NCBI GenBank assembly: GCA_018466975.1
Contig: CM031557.1
Span: forward strand, 2,108,001-2,172,000
Reading direction: 5' to 3'
Source of the DNA: Sparassis latifolia
Taxonomy: Eukaryota > Basidiomycota > Agaricomycetes > Polyporales > Sparassidaceae
DNA length: 64,000 nucleotides
Made by a program: the position numbers and the translations under genes. Numbering within the stretch: the first letter of the stretch is position 1; each line of letters starts with the position of its first letter. This document shows positions 33,354 to 45,393 of this stretch, piece by piece. The notes beneath the pieces are model-generated. The model saw only the letters and a program-made list of their open reading frames with translations. It was not told the origin of the DNA and ran no database searches.

Positions 33354-34232
33354 CTCTGTTGCCCTGCGAGACGCCCTGGTATCGACGCGAGCGAGGAATG
33401 GTTGCTGGTGGAGTCGGCGGGTCCTGTTCCAAGTGGAATACTGGTTATTATCTGAGGGGGGCAGTCAGCGGTCTGAAACGAAAGGGGTGCTCGTACCAGA
33501 CTACGGCTTACACCATGCGACAATTGCTGCCATCGTCCGGGGCAATGGTGAAGGAGAGGGTGAAAGAACAGGAAACGATGGTCGCCGGCGGGAAGCGCAG
33601 CTCTCTATCTCCAGTCTTTTATTTGTCATTCCGAGCACCACTGGCTTTCCAGGAGTACCCCTGACAGTCTCCGCCTCTCTCCGTCACTTCGAGTCACCTC
33701 TCGGCTCAAATACCTTGGCAGGAAACCATCGAATGCGGAACAAATGTGACACAGAGCCCACAGGCGCTGGTCACGATGAATATCTGGCAAATGTAGCGCA
33801 TACAATCGTACTATTTGGGCTGTTTGGGGTCTCAGCGTCTCCTCTCATGCTCCCGACCACAGCATATTGCTCCCGCTGCGGAACGTGAGAGGTCTGTCCA
33901 ATGACCATGCGGGCTTTCTGCCAGCTAGAACACAATTGCTCGACCTGCCATCCATTCGACAGCAAAGTGCATAACGTTACCAAGCCCAGGACAGGAGAAT
34001 ATTAACATCTCTCATCTTCAACCGCGACGGTGTCGCATCAACTTTGGGGCGCAGATAGAACTTGCCTTTCGAATATTCAGATCGGAGATTGCAGACCGCA
34101 GTCAAAATGTCCCATGGTGCAATTGCGCGATGATACAGCATAAATGGCATAGGAAGCCGCGCGTGTCATGTCATGTGCATGTGGTGGTAAGTGCTATATG
34201 ATGCCAGATGATAGAGAGAGAGAGTAGATGCA
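33354..34232. other. intergenic between RING gene and uL15 gene
   Basis: About 880 bp. Contains the RING gene promoter and uL15 3' region, plus an (AG)n run at about 34210-34225. No coding signal that I trust. Confidence 0.5.
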
Positions 34233-34847
34233 CTAAGCGATTAGCTTCACAACGCCACCGGCTTCCTTGATCTTGGCCCTGCAGGTAACATATGAGAATG
34301 TTTCCAATGCTAATGCTGCTAAGATACACATACTCTGCCTTGGCCGATACGAAACGAGCTTTAACGATGAACGGCAGCTTCGGCAACCTTGGGGGATGTC
34401 AGTAACATCATTGCAACAGACGAATTCGCCGTGCTCACTTTCCGTTGCCCAACACCTTGCCGTACCCGTGTTGGAGGGTATCAATTACAGGAACAACCTC
34501 TGAATCCTCCGACAAGCCCTGCTTCTCCTCCTCGGGTACAAGTGTCCACAGCTTGTCCACGTTAATGATCGGGCGCCATTGCAAGTTGCGCGTCAGATGG
34601 AAATGGCGCATACCAACTTTACCGAAGTAACCAGGGTGGTACTTATCGAAGTTGGTTCTACATAACGCAAGGGAAAACGGTGCTTTAGCTCACGCTGCAC
34701 AGAACAAGGCCAAGTGACGTACCGATGGTGGTGCTGACCACCAGCAAGACCACGACCTCCAGGGTGCTTGCGATGCTTTCCGACACGTCCATGACCTGCC
34801 GAGACGTGGCCGCGGTGCTTGCGAGTGTTGGAGAACCGTGTCGGCAT
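34233..34847 (-). CDS. RPL28: 60S ribosomal protein L28 (uL15), 147 aa
   Basis: Four exons (34847-34723, 34657-34439, 34387-34334, 34278-34233) join in phase, 444 nt. The N-terminus ([20 protein letters not shown], then [19 protein letters not shown]) and the block [19 protein letters not shown] are diagnostic for the eukaryotic L27a/L28 family; the end is [20 protein letters not shown]. Length equals the family norm of about 148. This protein packs into the large-subunit rRNA core in the cytoplasm. It faces RPB11 head to head with about 670 bp between start codons. Confidence 0.95.
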
Positions 34848-35513
34848 TTTCTGTAACCAGTCCCGAGGTCAGCATCATCCACAGTAGGTCCAATGCATCC
34901 AGCGGAGTCAACACTTCATTTCCCGGCAAGAAGACATTCTACGGGAAGCTGAAGGGCTGCACATTACACTGACAAGCATCTGGACGTCATCGATGGGGGC
35001 ATACTGACCTTGAGGAGGGCTTGGTTGAGGATCTACGGCGAGGAATTTGTGTTTGACCGGATTCGGTTGTGGCGGGGTATTTGGATTTATTTGCACTTGA
35101 GGGTTTGCTGATTAGACGCTCGTTTTGTCTTCGTTTTTGCTTCCTACGCATACCGTCTCTTCGTTGGTGAGTTCGTTCTCCTTGCTGTCTCACCATGATG
35201 TTGGCCGTAGTGCCTTTATTTATTGTCAATGATTCACCATGATCACAAAATGTGTCCTGAATCTTCAGCTGTTCGACAGGTTCAGCTGACCTTGTGCTGA
35301 CTGTTCTCTTGCAGGTGAGTCCGTTACCCGTAGGTGAGCAGTCAGCTTCCCCCGTCCTACATTCACCATGAAGACAAGATAAAATCTCCTCACCTGTCCA
35401 ACTGCTGTTCATGACGTATCCTCTTACTCATGGTTTACATGATCGCATTTCCTGTTCTCCATCACAACACGTTGGATTGACTACATCGCCTCATTACTCT
35501 CGTGTAGACAAAT
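34848..35513. promoter_or_regulatory. shared divergent promoter region of uL15 and RPB11
   Basis: Two highly expressed housekeeping genes diverge from this stretch. A 141-codon minus-strand open frame at 34987-35412 exists, Lys/Arg/Ser-rich, with no recognisable domain and no splice partner; I do not call it a gene. No TATA box is obvious. Confidence 0.45.
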
Positions 35514-36066
35514 ATGAACGCGCCGAATCGATATGAGCTATTCGTTCTGGAAGAGGGCGAAAGGCCGTGCGTGATGCGCTCCTCTGGTGCTGTGCCCACC
35601 TCACGACCTGTCCTTGCCGTTATGCAGCGTTGAGGTAACTGAGGACACGAAGATCCCGAACGCTGCTACCATCAAAATCCTCAAGCAGGACCACACGCTG
35701 GGCAACATGATTCGCGCGTACGTATCGTTCTCTATTCTTTGCACGTTTGGATGCCGTACCCACGCTGGGCCACCCACCAGCCAATTACTCTCGATGCCAC
35801 AAGTCCTCTTCGCCGGCTACAAAGTACCGCACCCGCTACAGCCGCATTTCCTTATCAAAGTGCAGACGGATGGGTCCGTCACGCCTGCGGTGATCCTGGA
35901 GCAGGCGTGCACGAAGCTCATCGGCACGCTTGCGTCGCTCGAGACGAAGTTCAAGCGGGAGTTTACGTTCCGAGACGTGGACGGCGCCGTCGCGGAGGAC
36001 GCGTATGGCACCGTTACGACGGGAGGTGCGGGGTGGACCGAAGGCAGGGACTATCTGGACTTCTAG
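35514..36066 (+). CDS. RPB11: RNA polymerase II subunit RPB11, 142 aa
   Basis: Three exons (35514-35566, 35628-35717, 35781-36066) join in phase, 429 nt. It begins MNAPNRYELFVLEEGERP and has KIPNAATIKILKQDHTLGN, VLFAGYKVPHPLQP and HFLIKVQT, which define the RPB11/AC19 dimerisation fold; the N-terminal MNAP.RFELF-like start points to RPB11 and not AC19. RPB11 pairs with RPB3 in the assembly platform of Pol II in the nucleus. The C-terminal extension past the family core (VDGAVAEDAYGTVTTGG) is about 20 residues, short of concern. Confidence 0.93.
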
Positions 36067-39000
36067 ATTGCGCTGGCTGCGAGGTTATTGTAGTACTGTA
36101 GCATTCATACCATAACCGATGTATCTCTACTAATTCGTCTAATCTACAAGACATGTCACATACCTCACTTACCTGCGGGACTTCGTTCAGCCGCCGATCA
36201 TCGATGTATCGATGGCGTACTTTGGCTTGTTGCCATCTGTGTACAAGATCGTTCAAACCTCATCGTCCGCCCTCTCTAGCGGTGGCCGTCCGTCTACGTT
36301 TGTAAGGTGAGAATGATCTGCAGATAGCGTAGCTTCTCAAAGCGCTTGCTCCTGCTATTTATATGAAGCAGATCGACCACGTGTGTGAACGTACGTGTGA
36401 GAATTCTGCCACCGATATCTGAAGTGTCAGACAGCCGCTGCTCACCGCCACCAGTGACAGATGGCTTATCTCGGGGCAGTGGCTTCAGGAATGGGCATTA
36501 CAACATCCGGGTCCATGCCCGTGATCATCCTCATACCAAGAGTAAGCAAGTTAAGTCCGAATTCTCAGTGTAGCCGAATTGACCGCATATTTTCCACGTT
36601 GAAAGGGGAAATTTTGCGGTTGACTCACCGCGATTATTGAAAGCCCCCTCATGCAAAACGGCGTCAATAGTAACACGGCATTGTCTCAGATGCATCCAAA
36701 TTAGACGTCACTTTGGACGCTCTGGCTTGGCATGTAGGGACACCCTATTTTGATAATGGCCTCTTGCGCGGGGCAGTTTTGCCGTGGGACACTTTCCTCA
36801 TATTAGAGGTCTTTTCTCTCGTGCGGACTGACCCTCTTTCGTGGTCAGGAAACCTTAATCACTGCCTGCGCAGCCAAATGCACCTACATGCGGCCATTGC
36901 CCGTAGGCTTAGAGGTCATCCCATCACAAACGCCTGAAATACCGCAGCCATAAACGCCTGAACGGCGCGCCAGTGTCTACGAAAGCATCAGTCACCTACT
37001 CCAGTGCGGAAGGTGGGCCGTGGATTATGATCCTGGCATCTCGCTTCTTCTTCCGCGCTGAGAGCCTGAGCCTAGGAAAAATATGGGCGCGATCTTCTGT
37101 CGCTATTGCCCAGCGCAGGTATCCTGGCGGCATTGTCATCCGGAAGGACACACAGGAAGTGATGAAAAGTCAAATTTTCTACTATTGCGCGGAACCATAG
37201 ACTTGAAAAAATATTATCTTGCATACAGGTTACGGCCGAATCCCCCAGCATCTGAAGAAACTTATTAGCTGATAGTAATGCCAGGAATCGAAAACTTTAT
37301 CGCAGCGAGTAAAGCGGGGATATCACCCACTGATATGTGAGTAGTCTCCTCCAGACTTCGCACAGCGGAAGATATCATGGCGCTCCGGCGGGGACAGAGG
37401 CACCAGAGATATGACGGTGTTTCAGATTTCCTGGGAGTTGGTCCGATGTTGGACGAAAACGTCGTCCATTGCATCGTCTGGTTGCTAATGCTGGTAGTGG
37501 CAACATGATATGGCGATGCTGGACGAAACAGCCACGACTTCGAAGCCTGAAAGCCGCGCAAGCTCCAGAGACAAACCCGTGAGTGTGCCGGCACTGCAAA
37601 TGAACAAGACAAATCGACTGCGGACCATAATTTGATACAAGCACGAATTTGGCTAGGTTTCTTTAATTTCTCTGTCATGGTCAAGGACAAAATAGTCCTC
37701 TTCGCGTATATCTGAGTGTAGCTACTTGAGAATTGGGGCTCAGGGGTTGCACGAACCGGGTCTGGTATGTGGTCGGAAAGCGACGGTGAGGATAGTGAAT
37801 ATCAGTCTCGTTGGAAGGCGACTGCCACGAGTAGAAGGTCCGTTCTGGTAGTGTTGCACACCGCATTAGTCCTGCTGGTTTACCCGTGCCCGTGTGAATC
37901 TATGGAAGCGAGGAAACAGAGACGATGTGCAGCGAGGAGCGGAAAAATGCTTCGCCCGGAAGCCATTGCAAATGACGTTGGATTGAGATGAGCAGATGTC
38001 CTAAGTTGGCAGTACTTCAAGAGTCGCATTAGATTTTCTGTGCCCGTGCTACGGAACTTACAAGACGCAGAGACGAAGCACAGCTGGGGGTAGGAATAGG
38101 TGTCGCTATGCCACCGGTGGTGATCGCGCAAGAAGATGCAAGTCGGTGCCGTCATGTGAAAGGTCCGTGCGACACAGCCGAGTAACAAGATACGCGAAGC
38201 GACGGCTTTTGCCTGCAGAGGACCACGATAACAGTAAGTAGGATCCCATAAAGCAAATGCCTCGGCAAATACCATGACATTTCTCGTCCGGCGAGGCACA
38301 TACACAGTAGCGAAACGCACCGGTGTAGCAAGTACTCAAGACAGGCGGCACTGCGTCCTATGACAGAGCACAAGTTGACAAGCCTCATAAGCACCATTGT
38401 AAGTACCATTGCATTCCGGGAGCAACAGACATTGGAGTGCAGAATGAAGGCCGGACGCAATACCGGCTTCAGCGCAGGGTAAGTGGGCCCATTATCCAAG
38501 ACAATAGAGCAGGGCCATAGGATCATCGCATGACGGGTCCGGCGCATCAAGGTGACGTCCTCCATTTTTATCAAGGGGTAAATCCGCACAGCCTTCCGTC
38601 GCGCCCACCATGGTATGGAAGCACTCAGCAAAGTCGCTGAGCGCTGGCGGGCTATAAGAACCGCAGTCGTGGACCGTGTTTGACGCTGCTAACTGGGATA
38701 TTTTGGCCCTCGGCTAACAGTCCTCGGGCAACTTCGAGTATTTGACTGACCACCGGGAATGGCTAACACAGCGCCAAAAGTCCCGTCCGAATCGCAGAAG
38801 GCGCGGCGACCTCGTGTCGCCTGATACCTGAGAGGCACAGAGGTCTAGGAGCTCGTGCACTGTGCTTGGAAGGATCAGATTGACCACCCAAAGCGGGGGG
38901 GACCACAAAGCGCTAAGGCGGTGATCGGGTCGCTGACGGTGTAACTCATTTATCGCTACCCCACGAGGATAGAGCTGCTCCGTGGGGGACATGCTAGCAG

Positions 39001-41694
39001 CGGGGCCACACCTACGAAGCGAGCAGAGATCCTAGCCGCTGAAGGGCAGCGCTGGAGAGGCGCTCGACACCAGGGCACTGGGTAGAATTGTCGTGGGAAC
39101 AATGAGCGAGCGAGAGTTTCCCGGAAGGCGAGAAAACGGATACGGACGGAAGGAGAGGGGGTGAAGGCAGGCTTACTGGGGGAATAATGTTGGCAAGGAG
39201 CCAGACGATAAAGATATAGATATCGCCTCGGACGGCATTGTGCGAAAGACGCCATGCACTAAATAAGCGCTGAGCATTCTAGATCTGCTGTTGGTTGTAT
39301 GACTGATGAGCCACAATGGCCTCAACAGCCGTAGCAACGCGGGAATGCATATGGGCGGCCGATCGACGTGGCACGCAACAGGGAAGAGATGGGGAGGGTG
39401 GAAGTTATGGTTGCGCGTGGCCTACGCCCTATTGGACCCACCTGAGGCTTCGCACCACGTTGAAAGATGAGTCCGTGACTTCGCAGAACGTGAGGGACGC
39501 GTGGTGTTGGCTCACTTCTCGCCACCCTCGTTTTCGTCTTATATGAACTAAGCGCGAGACAAAGCAGATGCAAAGCATGCAAGGTGCCAGGTGCCAGACA
39601 TGCAGATCGCGCCGTGGTCGATGGATCGCGATCCGAACGTCGACCTCGCGACCTGAAGAAAGGAAGGATCGGAAATGAAGTCTGCGGCGGGTGCAGAGCA
39701 AGCATATTCGCAAGCGAAATGGATCTCGCAGGTATTAACGTCCTCCGAGAGGGTGAACAGACGACCAGGGGGGCGAAAAGCGCATGGTACTAAGGCATCA
39801 TCCCTCCGGCTTTGTACGGAGTCAATGCGACTGCTTCCCCGGCGCTTTGATGAAGTTACTACGGCGGCGCCAGTGAGGCGAAAGAACATGGCGCCCTCGC
39901 TTGGAGATCTGGGATTTGACTCAAGTAAGGCAGATCGAGTGAATTACGCCACACTGGCAGAATCTGTAACTGTAGTAACGTCATGAAGACGTATGATTAA
40001 TTTCGAGGCGGCAGGGCCCACTCACAACCCTATACACCATGTCTGCAACGCCAAACGTCACCGAAACATGTCTTCATACGTCGCAGGGAGCGCCACAGGC
40101 TGGCGTGCTGTATACTCGTGTTCCCCGTCAGTGATGCACCACTGATTGCGGTGATACACGCACGCACGGGCCAACCGCAAGGCACCACACCTTGGACATC
40201 CAAATCGAGCACATAGGACGTGTCATTGCGACGGGGCAGCGTGGACAAGGTCTGTACACCGCTAAACGTGGCCAGTCATAATTTCAGCCTTTCCATACAG
40301 GGTTGGAATATAGTAACGTCGCCTAGTAACGCAGCGGGCATGGAGTACAAAGACTATAGTGTGGCAACGCCCGGACAATAAGGAGGGTGACACCGACCAA
40401 TAGGATCCGCAGGCGCATGATCAAGAAGGGTGCCCATAGTTCCGTCGAGTGAATTATGTACGACATGAGGAGGACGTCTTCTTGATCGCAGAAAAAGACG
40501 GGCATGGAGTGACTAATGGGCACCTGCACCCAGACGCTCGGAGGGGGAACCCTAGGCCTGTGAACTAGGGTGTGCGGGGTTACTGTATTTGGTCACAAAT
40601 TTCTGGGGGAGATGAAATTGCGTAGTATGCAGACGAAGATGTCTGCCTGTCGACTTGAGATGCACCTATGGGGCGTCGCTGTCGGTGGCCGTAGGAACGG
40701 CCGGGACCGAGTCAGGACCTCTAGTGCACTTTCTTTGTAGCTACTGTACGTGACGGTCCGATCAGCGATGCCCACAGCCACCGTGGGGACATACCAGGAC
40801 ACAGCTGGCTGGAATGAGTCGGCGCAGGACAAGCCACCGCCTGGACAACAAGGAACGTGCCACCCAGCGTCGCTGACTTTCGCGCAGACAGGCACGCGTA
40901 CGGAAGGGGATCGATATTCCGTCTGACGGTGGGATCCATCCGAAAGACCGTGTTCTCGAAATACACCGACTGGATTCATCAAGAGAGACGGAGACACCTT
41001 TCGGCAATCGTCCGGAAAGGTGTCAGTACGTAGCCCACGACGTATCTGCTCATCAGAGATGAAGAGATATGAGGTGAGAGGAAATATTTATTCGGGGGAC
41101 TGGATAAGGCAGGAAGGGTCCCTTCCGCCGCATGTTGCCGTGCAAGTGAAACTTGAGAAGTTCAGCGGCATCAGATGTCGGCTGCCCACGCCATTGGCCC
41201 CCCGATAACAGTAGGTTCGCACTTTGTACTGCTGCGATGGGGCGCCCGCGGCCAAAGTGAGCTAGACCTAGCATCGACCCACGCCACAGCTGTCACAGAA
41301 GGGCGACAACTGATGAGGGGTTCCGAAGGATTGGGTCTATTATCTGTCAGCCTACTGCGGTGTAAAACCACGGACAATAATTTTTGAGGTTACGGGAAGG
41401 GAGGAGAGGAGGGCCTGGGATAAGATGGTGGCTGCGTCTGGTGCGTGTGGGAGGGGAGGTTGGGTGGAGATTGGGATTAGATTGCAGAGGTGAAGGCGTT
41501 CTTGGAAGCAAGCTAGAATTTCGCGCGCGGAAGGTTCTACCTGAATTACGTAAAAAGATTATCCAATTGGGGCCGCATGCTGCCGTAACAGAATACAACA
41601 ACCTATAAGTGCTTCTACCACGCTCCATTGCGCGACCTTGCCCTCTTCCCCTCAGACTACCACCACATTTGCGCGTCCCGTCCCCCACCGTTCC
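36067..41694. other. gene-poor region with relic-like fragments
   Basis: 5.6 kb without a gene I can support. Some minus-strand stretches read as former exons: about 37900-38340 (with RFATVYVPRRTRNVMVFAEA), 38150-38630 and 40030-40250 (with RNDTSYVLDLDVQGVVPCG), and about 40600-41000. Stops and frame changes separate them, and no splice model works across them. No terminal repeats, tandem arrays or transposase motifs were found. It may hold decayed genes of a surface or membrane family. Confidence 0.4.
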
Positions 41695-42414
41695 ATGTTT
41701 GCCACTCTTCCACCCACCAAAAGGCGTCGCACGGCTACCTCCGTCCTGGGCGGCGACTTCGATACGCGTCCTGCACGCGACGCGCTCACCAGCGTCCTGA
41801 ACGGCGTGCCCATCTACAAGGCCGTCGAAGGTAGCGAGGAGGGAAGGAGAGGGAGAAAGCGGAAGGAGAAAGAAAAGGAGAAAGAAAAGAGACGCGCAAA
41901 GCCGGGGCCGAAGCCAGGCCCGAAATTCTTGCCCCCCGTCGCGTCCACATCGACTGCGGTACCCGTTGGGGCCACCGCGTCGAAGCGCAACCCGACCCTC
42001 CCCAAGCCCATAACATCGTCATTTTGGCAGGCGCGGCCCACCATCCACATTGCCACCATGCAGCGCTCGGTCTCGGTCACGCCCCCGCCCATGCCCTCAT
42101 CGCCGCCCACAACCCCGGGCCCGTCCATCTCGTCGGCCACGTCGGCCACTTCGTCGAAGCGGCCACACACACCCAATGATGATGAGGACCTCAACAGCCG
42201 CCAACGCAGCGTCGCCAGCTCCACGCCGCCCCCGCGGGAGCCCAGGAGGAAGCGGCCTGCGGTCAGGAAGGGTTGGAAGGGCTGGGTCGAGGGTTCTCCG
42301 CCACCGTCGGAGAAGCTCATCAACCTCGACGTGGTCACCGTCCTGCAGGAGAGGAAGACGAGGAGCGGGAAAAACTTCGACGCTATCGGCGTCGGCAAGG
42401 AGGGTTGGGTGTAA
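41695..42414 (+). CDS. basic, low-complexity protein, probably nuclear, 239 aa
   Basis: Single exon from ATG 41695 (MFATLPPTKRRRTATSVLGG). An early KRRR is a likely nuclear localisation signal. Residues 45-85 are almost all Arg/Lys/Glu followed by AKPGPKPGPKF, which resembles an AT-hook-like minor-groove binder. The middle is Ser/Pro/Thr-rich. The last 50 residues have conserved-looking KGWKGWVEGSPPPSEKLINL, then an ERKTRSGKNFDAI stretch. I do not know the family; a chromatin or transcription role is only inferred from composition. It is intronless, unlike its neighbours. A TTG-started extension to 41638 is not needed. Confidence 0.65.
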   Translation: MFATLPPTKRRRTATSVLGGDFDTRPARDALTSVLNGVPIYKAVEGSEEGRRGRKRKEKEKEKEKRRAKPGPKPGPKFLPPVASTSTAVPVGATASKRNPTLPKPITSSFWQARPTIHIATMQRSVSVTPPPMPSSPPTTPGPSISSATSATSSKRPHTPNDDEDLNSRQRSVASSTPPPREPRRKRPAVRKGWKGWVEGSPPPSEKLINLDVVTVLQERKTRSGKNFDAIGVGKEGWV

Positions 42415-43269
42415 ACCCGGTATGTGATATTCGTCGATTTTACGGTTCGTTTGTACTGATACCAGCCCTAAAGATGCATATGCTGTCGATATCGTCTCTG
42501 GCCACTTGCTCGCGGGCCACGCTCTCGTTTTGGTGCTATGTGCTCCGTTGCTGGTTCGTATCTGAGCTCACTTAGGAATGGCTTTCTGTTATTGTGCTTT
42601 TAACATGTGGTCATTACTTCCATCTTCTTATTTTCCTTCGGTCGTTGGGTGTTTTACTTTCCCCTTCTCGCCGTTGCTCGGCGCCTTGTGTACACGTATG
42701 GTTATTGCACCACTTGGGGTTGGTCTTAGATCAGTTGGGTACAAGTAAAACAATTTAAACCGTGGACGTGTGTAGATACCGTCTAAAGCTTATCATCTTT
42801 GTGCCAACCGTCTGAATGCGAGTGGAAATTTTGTGGCCGCTGGCTCGTCGTTCTACGCGCGCGCTTGGAAGTGCCTGGGCGTAAGCGCCGGTGTGCGCTT
42901 GCCCGACGGACTCGTCTGCCAGTGCAGCCACCAGACGCCATCCTGCTCGAAGCTCGCTCTTGATCGAGGCCTACTGGGTCCGCCTCTAGGCTGCGCTCGA
43001 TTGCTGCCGCCTCATCGTCTAATCTGTTTCCGCGAACGTTCCGAGGGGCTTTGCCACCGCCGTCGGGCGCCGCCTGACTCACATCTGACTTGCCTGCTCC
43101 CTCACACCACACCGACTCGCCCACACCGCTACACTAGCTGGATTCGTGGCCCATTGTGTCTCGCAAAAGCTCGGGCCACATCTGTCAGCTCGGAACAAGC
43201 CGTCCACCTCTGCAGTTACGCCGAGATTGTGCGCGCGGGGCGTATCGTATCGTATCGTATCGTATCGCG
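42415..43269. other. intergenic, MTG1 promoter region
   Basis: About 850 bp, T-rich in its first half. Ends in a pentanucleotide microsatellite immediately before the MTG1 ATG (listed separately). No gene seen. Confidence 0.5.
43241..43265. repeat. (CGTAT)5 microsatellite in the MTG1 5' leader
   Basis: Five perfect copies of CGTAT, ending five bases before the ATG at 43270. Copy number would change the length of the 5' leader. Confidence 0.9.
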
Positions 43270-45393
43270 ATGTTGACGCATATACCGTTCCCCGTTCTGC
43301 CTGCGCCACCGTCATGGTTCCCGGGGCACATGCTCCAGTTTGCAAAATCGCTCCCAACCCTCCTGACCCGCACCGACGTCGTGCTGGAGCTCAGGGACGC
43401 GCGTCTCCCTCTCACGAGTATCAATCGGAACTTTGAAGGTTCGTATGCCCGTTTTGGAGATGCTTCACCCATTCGGGTCTCTTCACCGGGCTGTGGGGCT
43501 TGCTCGGTGTGCAGGACGAGGGCTGTGTCATGCTGTGGCGTGCGGGTGCGGTTGCTGGCTGGCGGTGATGGGCAGTTGCCGCACTGGATAACTAATGACA
43601 CTGATCGTCCACCGCATGTACGGCGACCGTGATTTATTGCCTAGTGGCGCAGAACGTTATATTTTCCGTATTTTATTCGTCGCATTTCTGCGCCGGCGCT
43701 GGTGCTATGCTTTATTAGTTGAAAATTAATTTACGGTGGATATTTCTGGACTATGGCTGATACGTCGTTGTCTCCCCTCTGACAGGCGCCCTGCAGAAAT
43801 GGCGGAGAGAACGAGGGCGAACCAACGACGAGACCATCGCTGCATCTGCTGCAGCTTCTGCCCTACCTTCACTGCCGACAGCCACTAGCACCGGCCGCGT
43901 ATGCGAGCGTATCGTCGTCTTCAACAAGCGCGACCTTGTTCCAGAGTGGGGGATTGAAGTGTGTGCCCATCTTTCGCAGCTCTGCTGTGGCCGGCCTTAG
44001 ATACATCGCTCTCAGTAGCCCTTTCAAAAAGCCATGGAGACGAAATATTCCGACCAGAGGATCTTCTTTGCCTCGTGGAACCGGACGCGCGATATCAGGG
44101 CGCTGAACGAGATGCTCGTTAGTGAGTCTTTCTCCCGACATCGCTCTTAACTGCCACAATAAATTATGTGCCTCTCAGACATCGCCAGAAAAAACCCGTA
44201 CATACCGGAGTTGAACGTCCTGGTTGTCGGCATGCCCAATGTCGGCAAGTCGACGTTGTTAAATGCGTTGCGGAATATTGGCATCGCTGGACGTGAGTCG
44301 CACGTTTTCTTACCCCCTACGTCGCTCTGCACCACTTGTATTGACGTCTGACGACTTCGCAGCGACACCGAAAGCACTGCGGACGTCTTCCCAGCCAGGC
44401 CTCACTCGAGTACTCTCCACTCGTCTGAAGTTATCCGTTGACCCGCTGGTATATTCCTATGACTCGCCCGGCGTAATGCTTCCTTTCCTCGGCAACGGCG
44501 ACAAAGGAGCTGAGCGTGGTGTTAAACTAGCACTCATTGGTGAGCACCTTGCCTGCGCTGATATGTCGAAAAGATGGACGTCTCATATTTTCCCTATTTT
44601 TTCTTCGACCTCTGTGCCCTGGCAGCCGGCATCAAGGAAGGTCTATATGACGTCGAGGCCCTCGCCTCATACCTGCTCTACCGCCTGAACGTCCTGGACC
44701 CCGTATGTGAGTCACCACCATATATTCGCAGCCTTCTAGCGGTCCATAACTGATGCCACTCCGCCCTCACGCGCAGCTCCCGCCTACCTGCGCATCCTCC
44801 CGCCCGGCACGCCGCCACTCGTCGACGTCCTCGAGTTCCTCGACACCCTCGCCCGGCGCCTCTGCATGCTCAAGCGCGGCGGCGTCCCCGACCAGGCTCG
44901 CGCCGCTGTGTGGTTCATCGGGTGGTGGCGCGAGGAGGGTGGACTCCTCTCCGCATCCGCCCCGCTACTTGCCGCTTCCCCTTCTCCCACTCTGGACCCC
45001 CCCTCGCAGCGCCGCGGCTGGGGCTTCGACGTCGAGTGGACCGTCAACGCGGACGAGGCTCGCCAGTACGACACGGCGGTCATCCAGCGCAAGATGGAAG
45101 AGTGCATCGACGCGTTTGAGCGTGCGGCGCTCGAGGAAGAGCGCGAGGGCGGTGGCGTGAGCTCCACGCAGGAGAAGAAGCGGATAAAGGAGCAGACGAT
45201 TGCAAAACGCGTGGCAAAAACCCGGGCGAGGCTTACGGCGAAGCGCGGCGGCATGGTAGGACCCGGGTGTGGTTCTGGTATTGGTGGCTCGGTTTCGTTC
45301 ACCGTCCAGCATACTGAGCATAGGGCGCCTGCACCCGGAATTTTCCTTGGCATGGTTCTTTCTGTTGGCCCTGGCGCTTGTATCTTTAGGTGA
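43270..45393 (+). CDS. MTG1: mitochondrial ribosome-associated GTPase MTG1, 477 aa
   Basis: Seven exons (43270-43438, 43786-43958, 44019-44121, 44179-44292, 44363-44539, 44626-44706, 44777-45393) join in phase, 1434 nt. G motifs are circularly permuted as in the YlqF/MTG1 family: G4 NKRD comes first, then G1 GMPNVGKSTLLN and G3 DSPG. The start has WFPGHMLQFAKSLP and VVLELRDARLPLTS, the family signature. MTG1 helps mature the large subunit of the mitochondrial ribosome on the matrix side of the inner membrane. The last 120 residues are Arg/Lys-rich after WWREEGG and end in an odd Gly-rich tail, so the last exon may continue past a missed intron. The first intron is 347 nt, unusually long here. 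Confidence 0.9.

Noticed and set aside
34987..35412. 141-codon minus-strand ORF between uL15 and RPB11
   Set aside because: Lies in the divergent promoter, no domain, no splice signals in phase.
41814..42398. 194-codon minus-strand open frame
   Set aside because: Opposite the basic single-exon gene; the poly-Phe/Ser content mirrors Lys/Glu codons on the plus strand.
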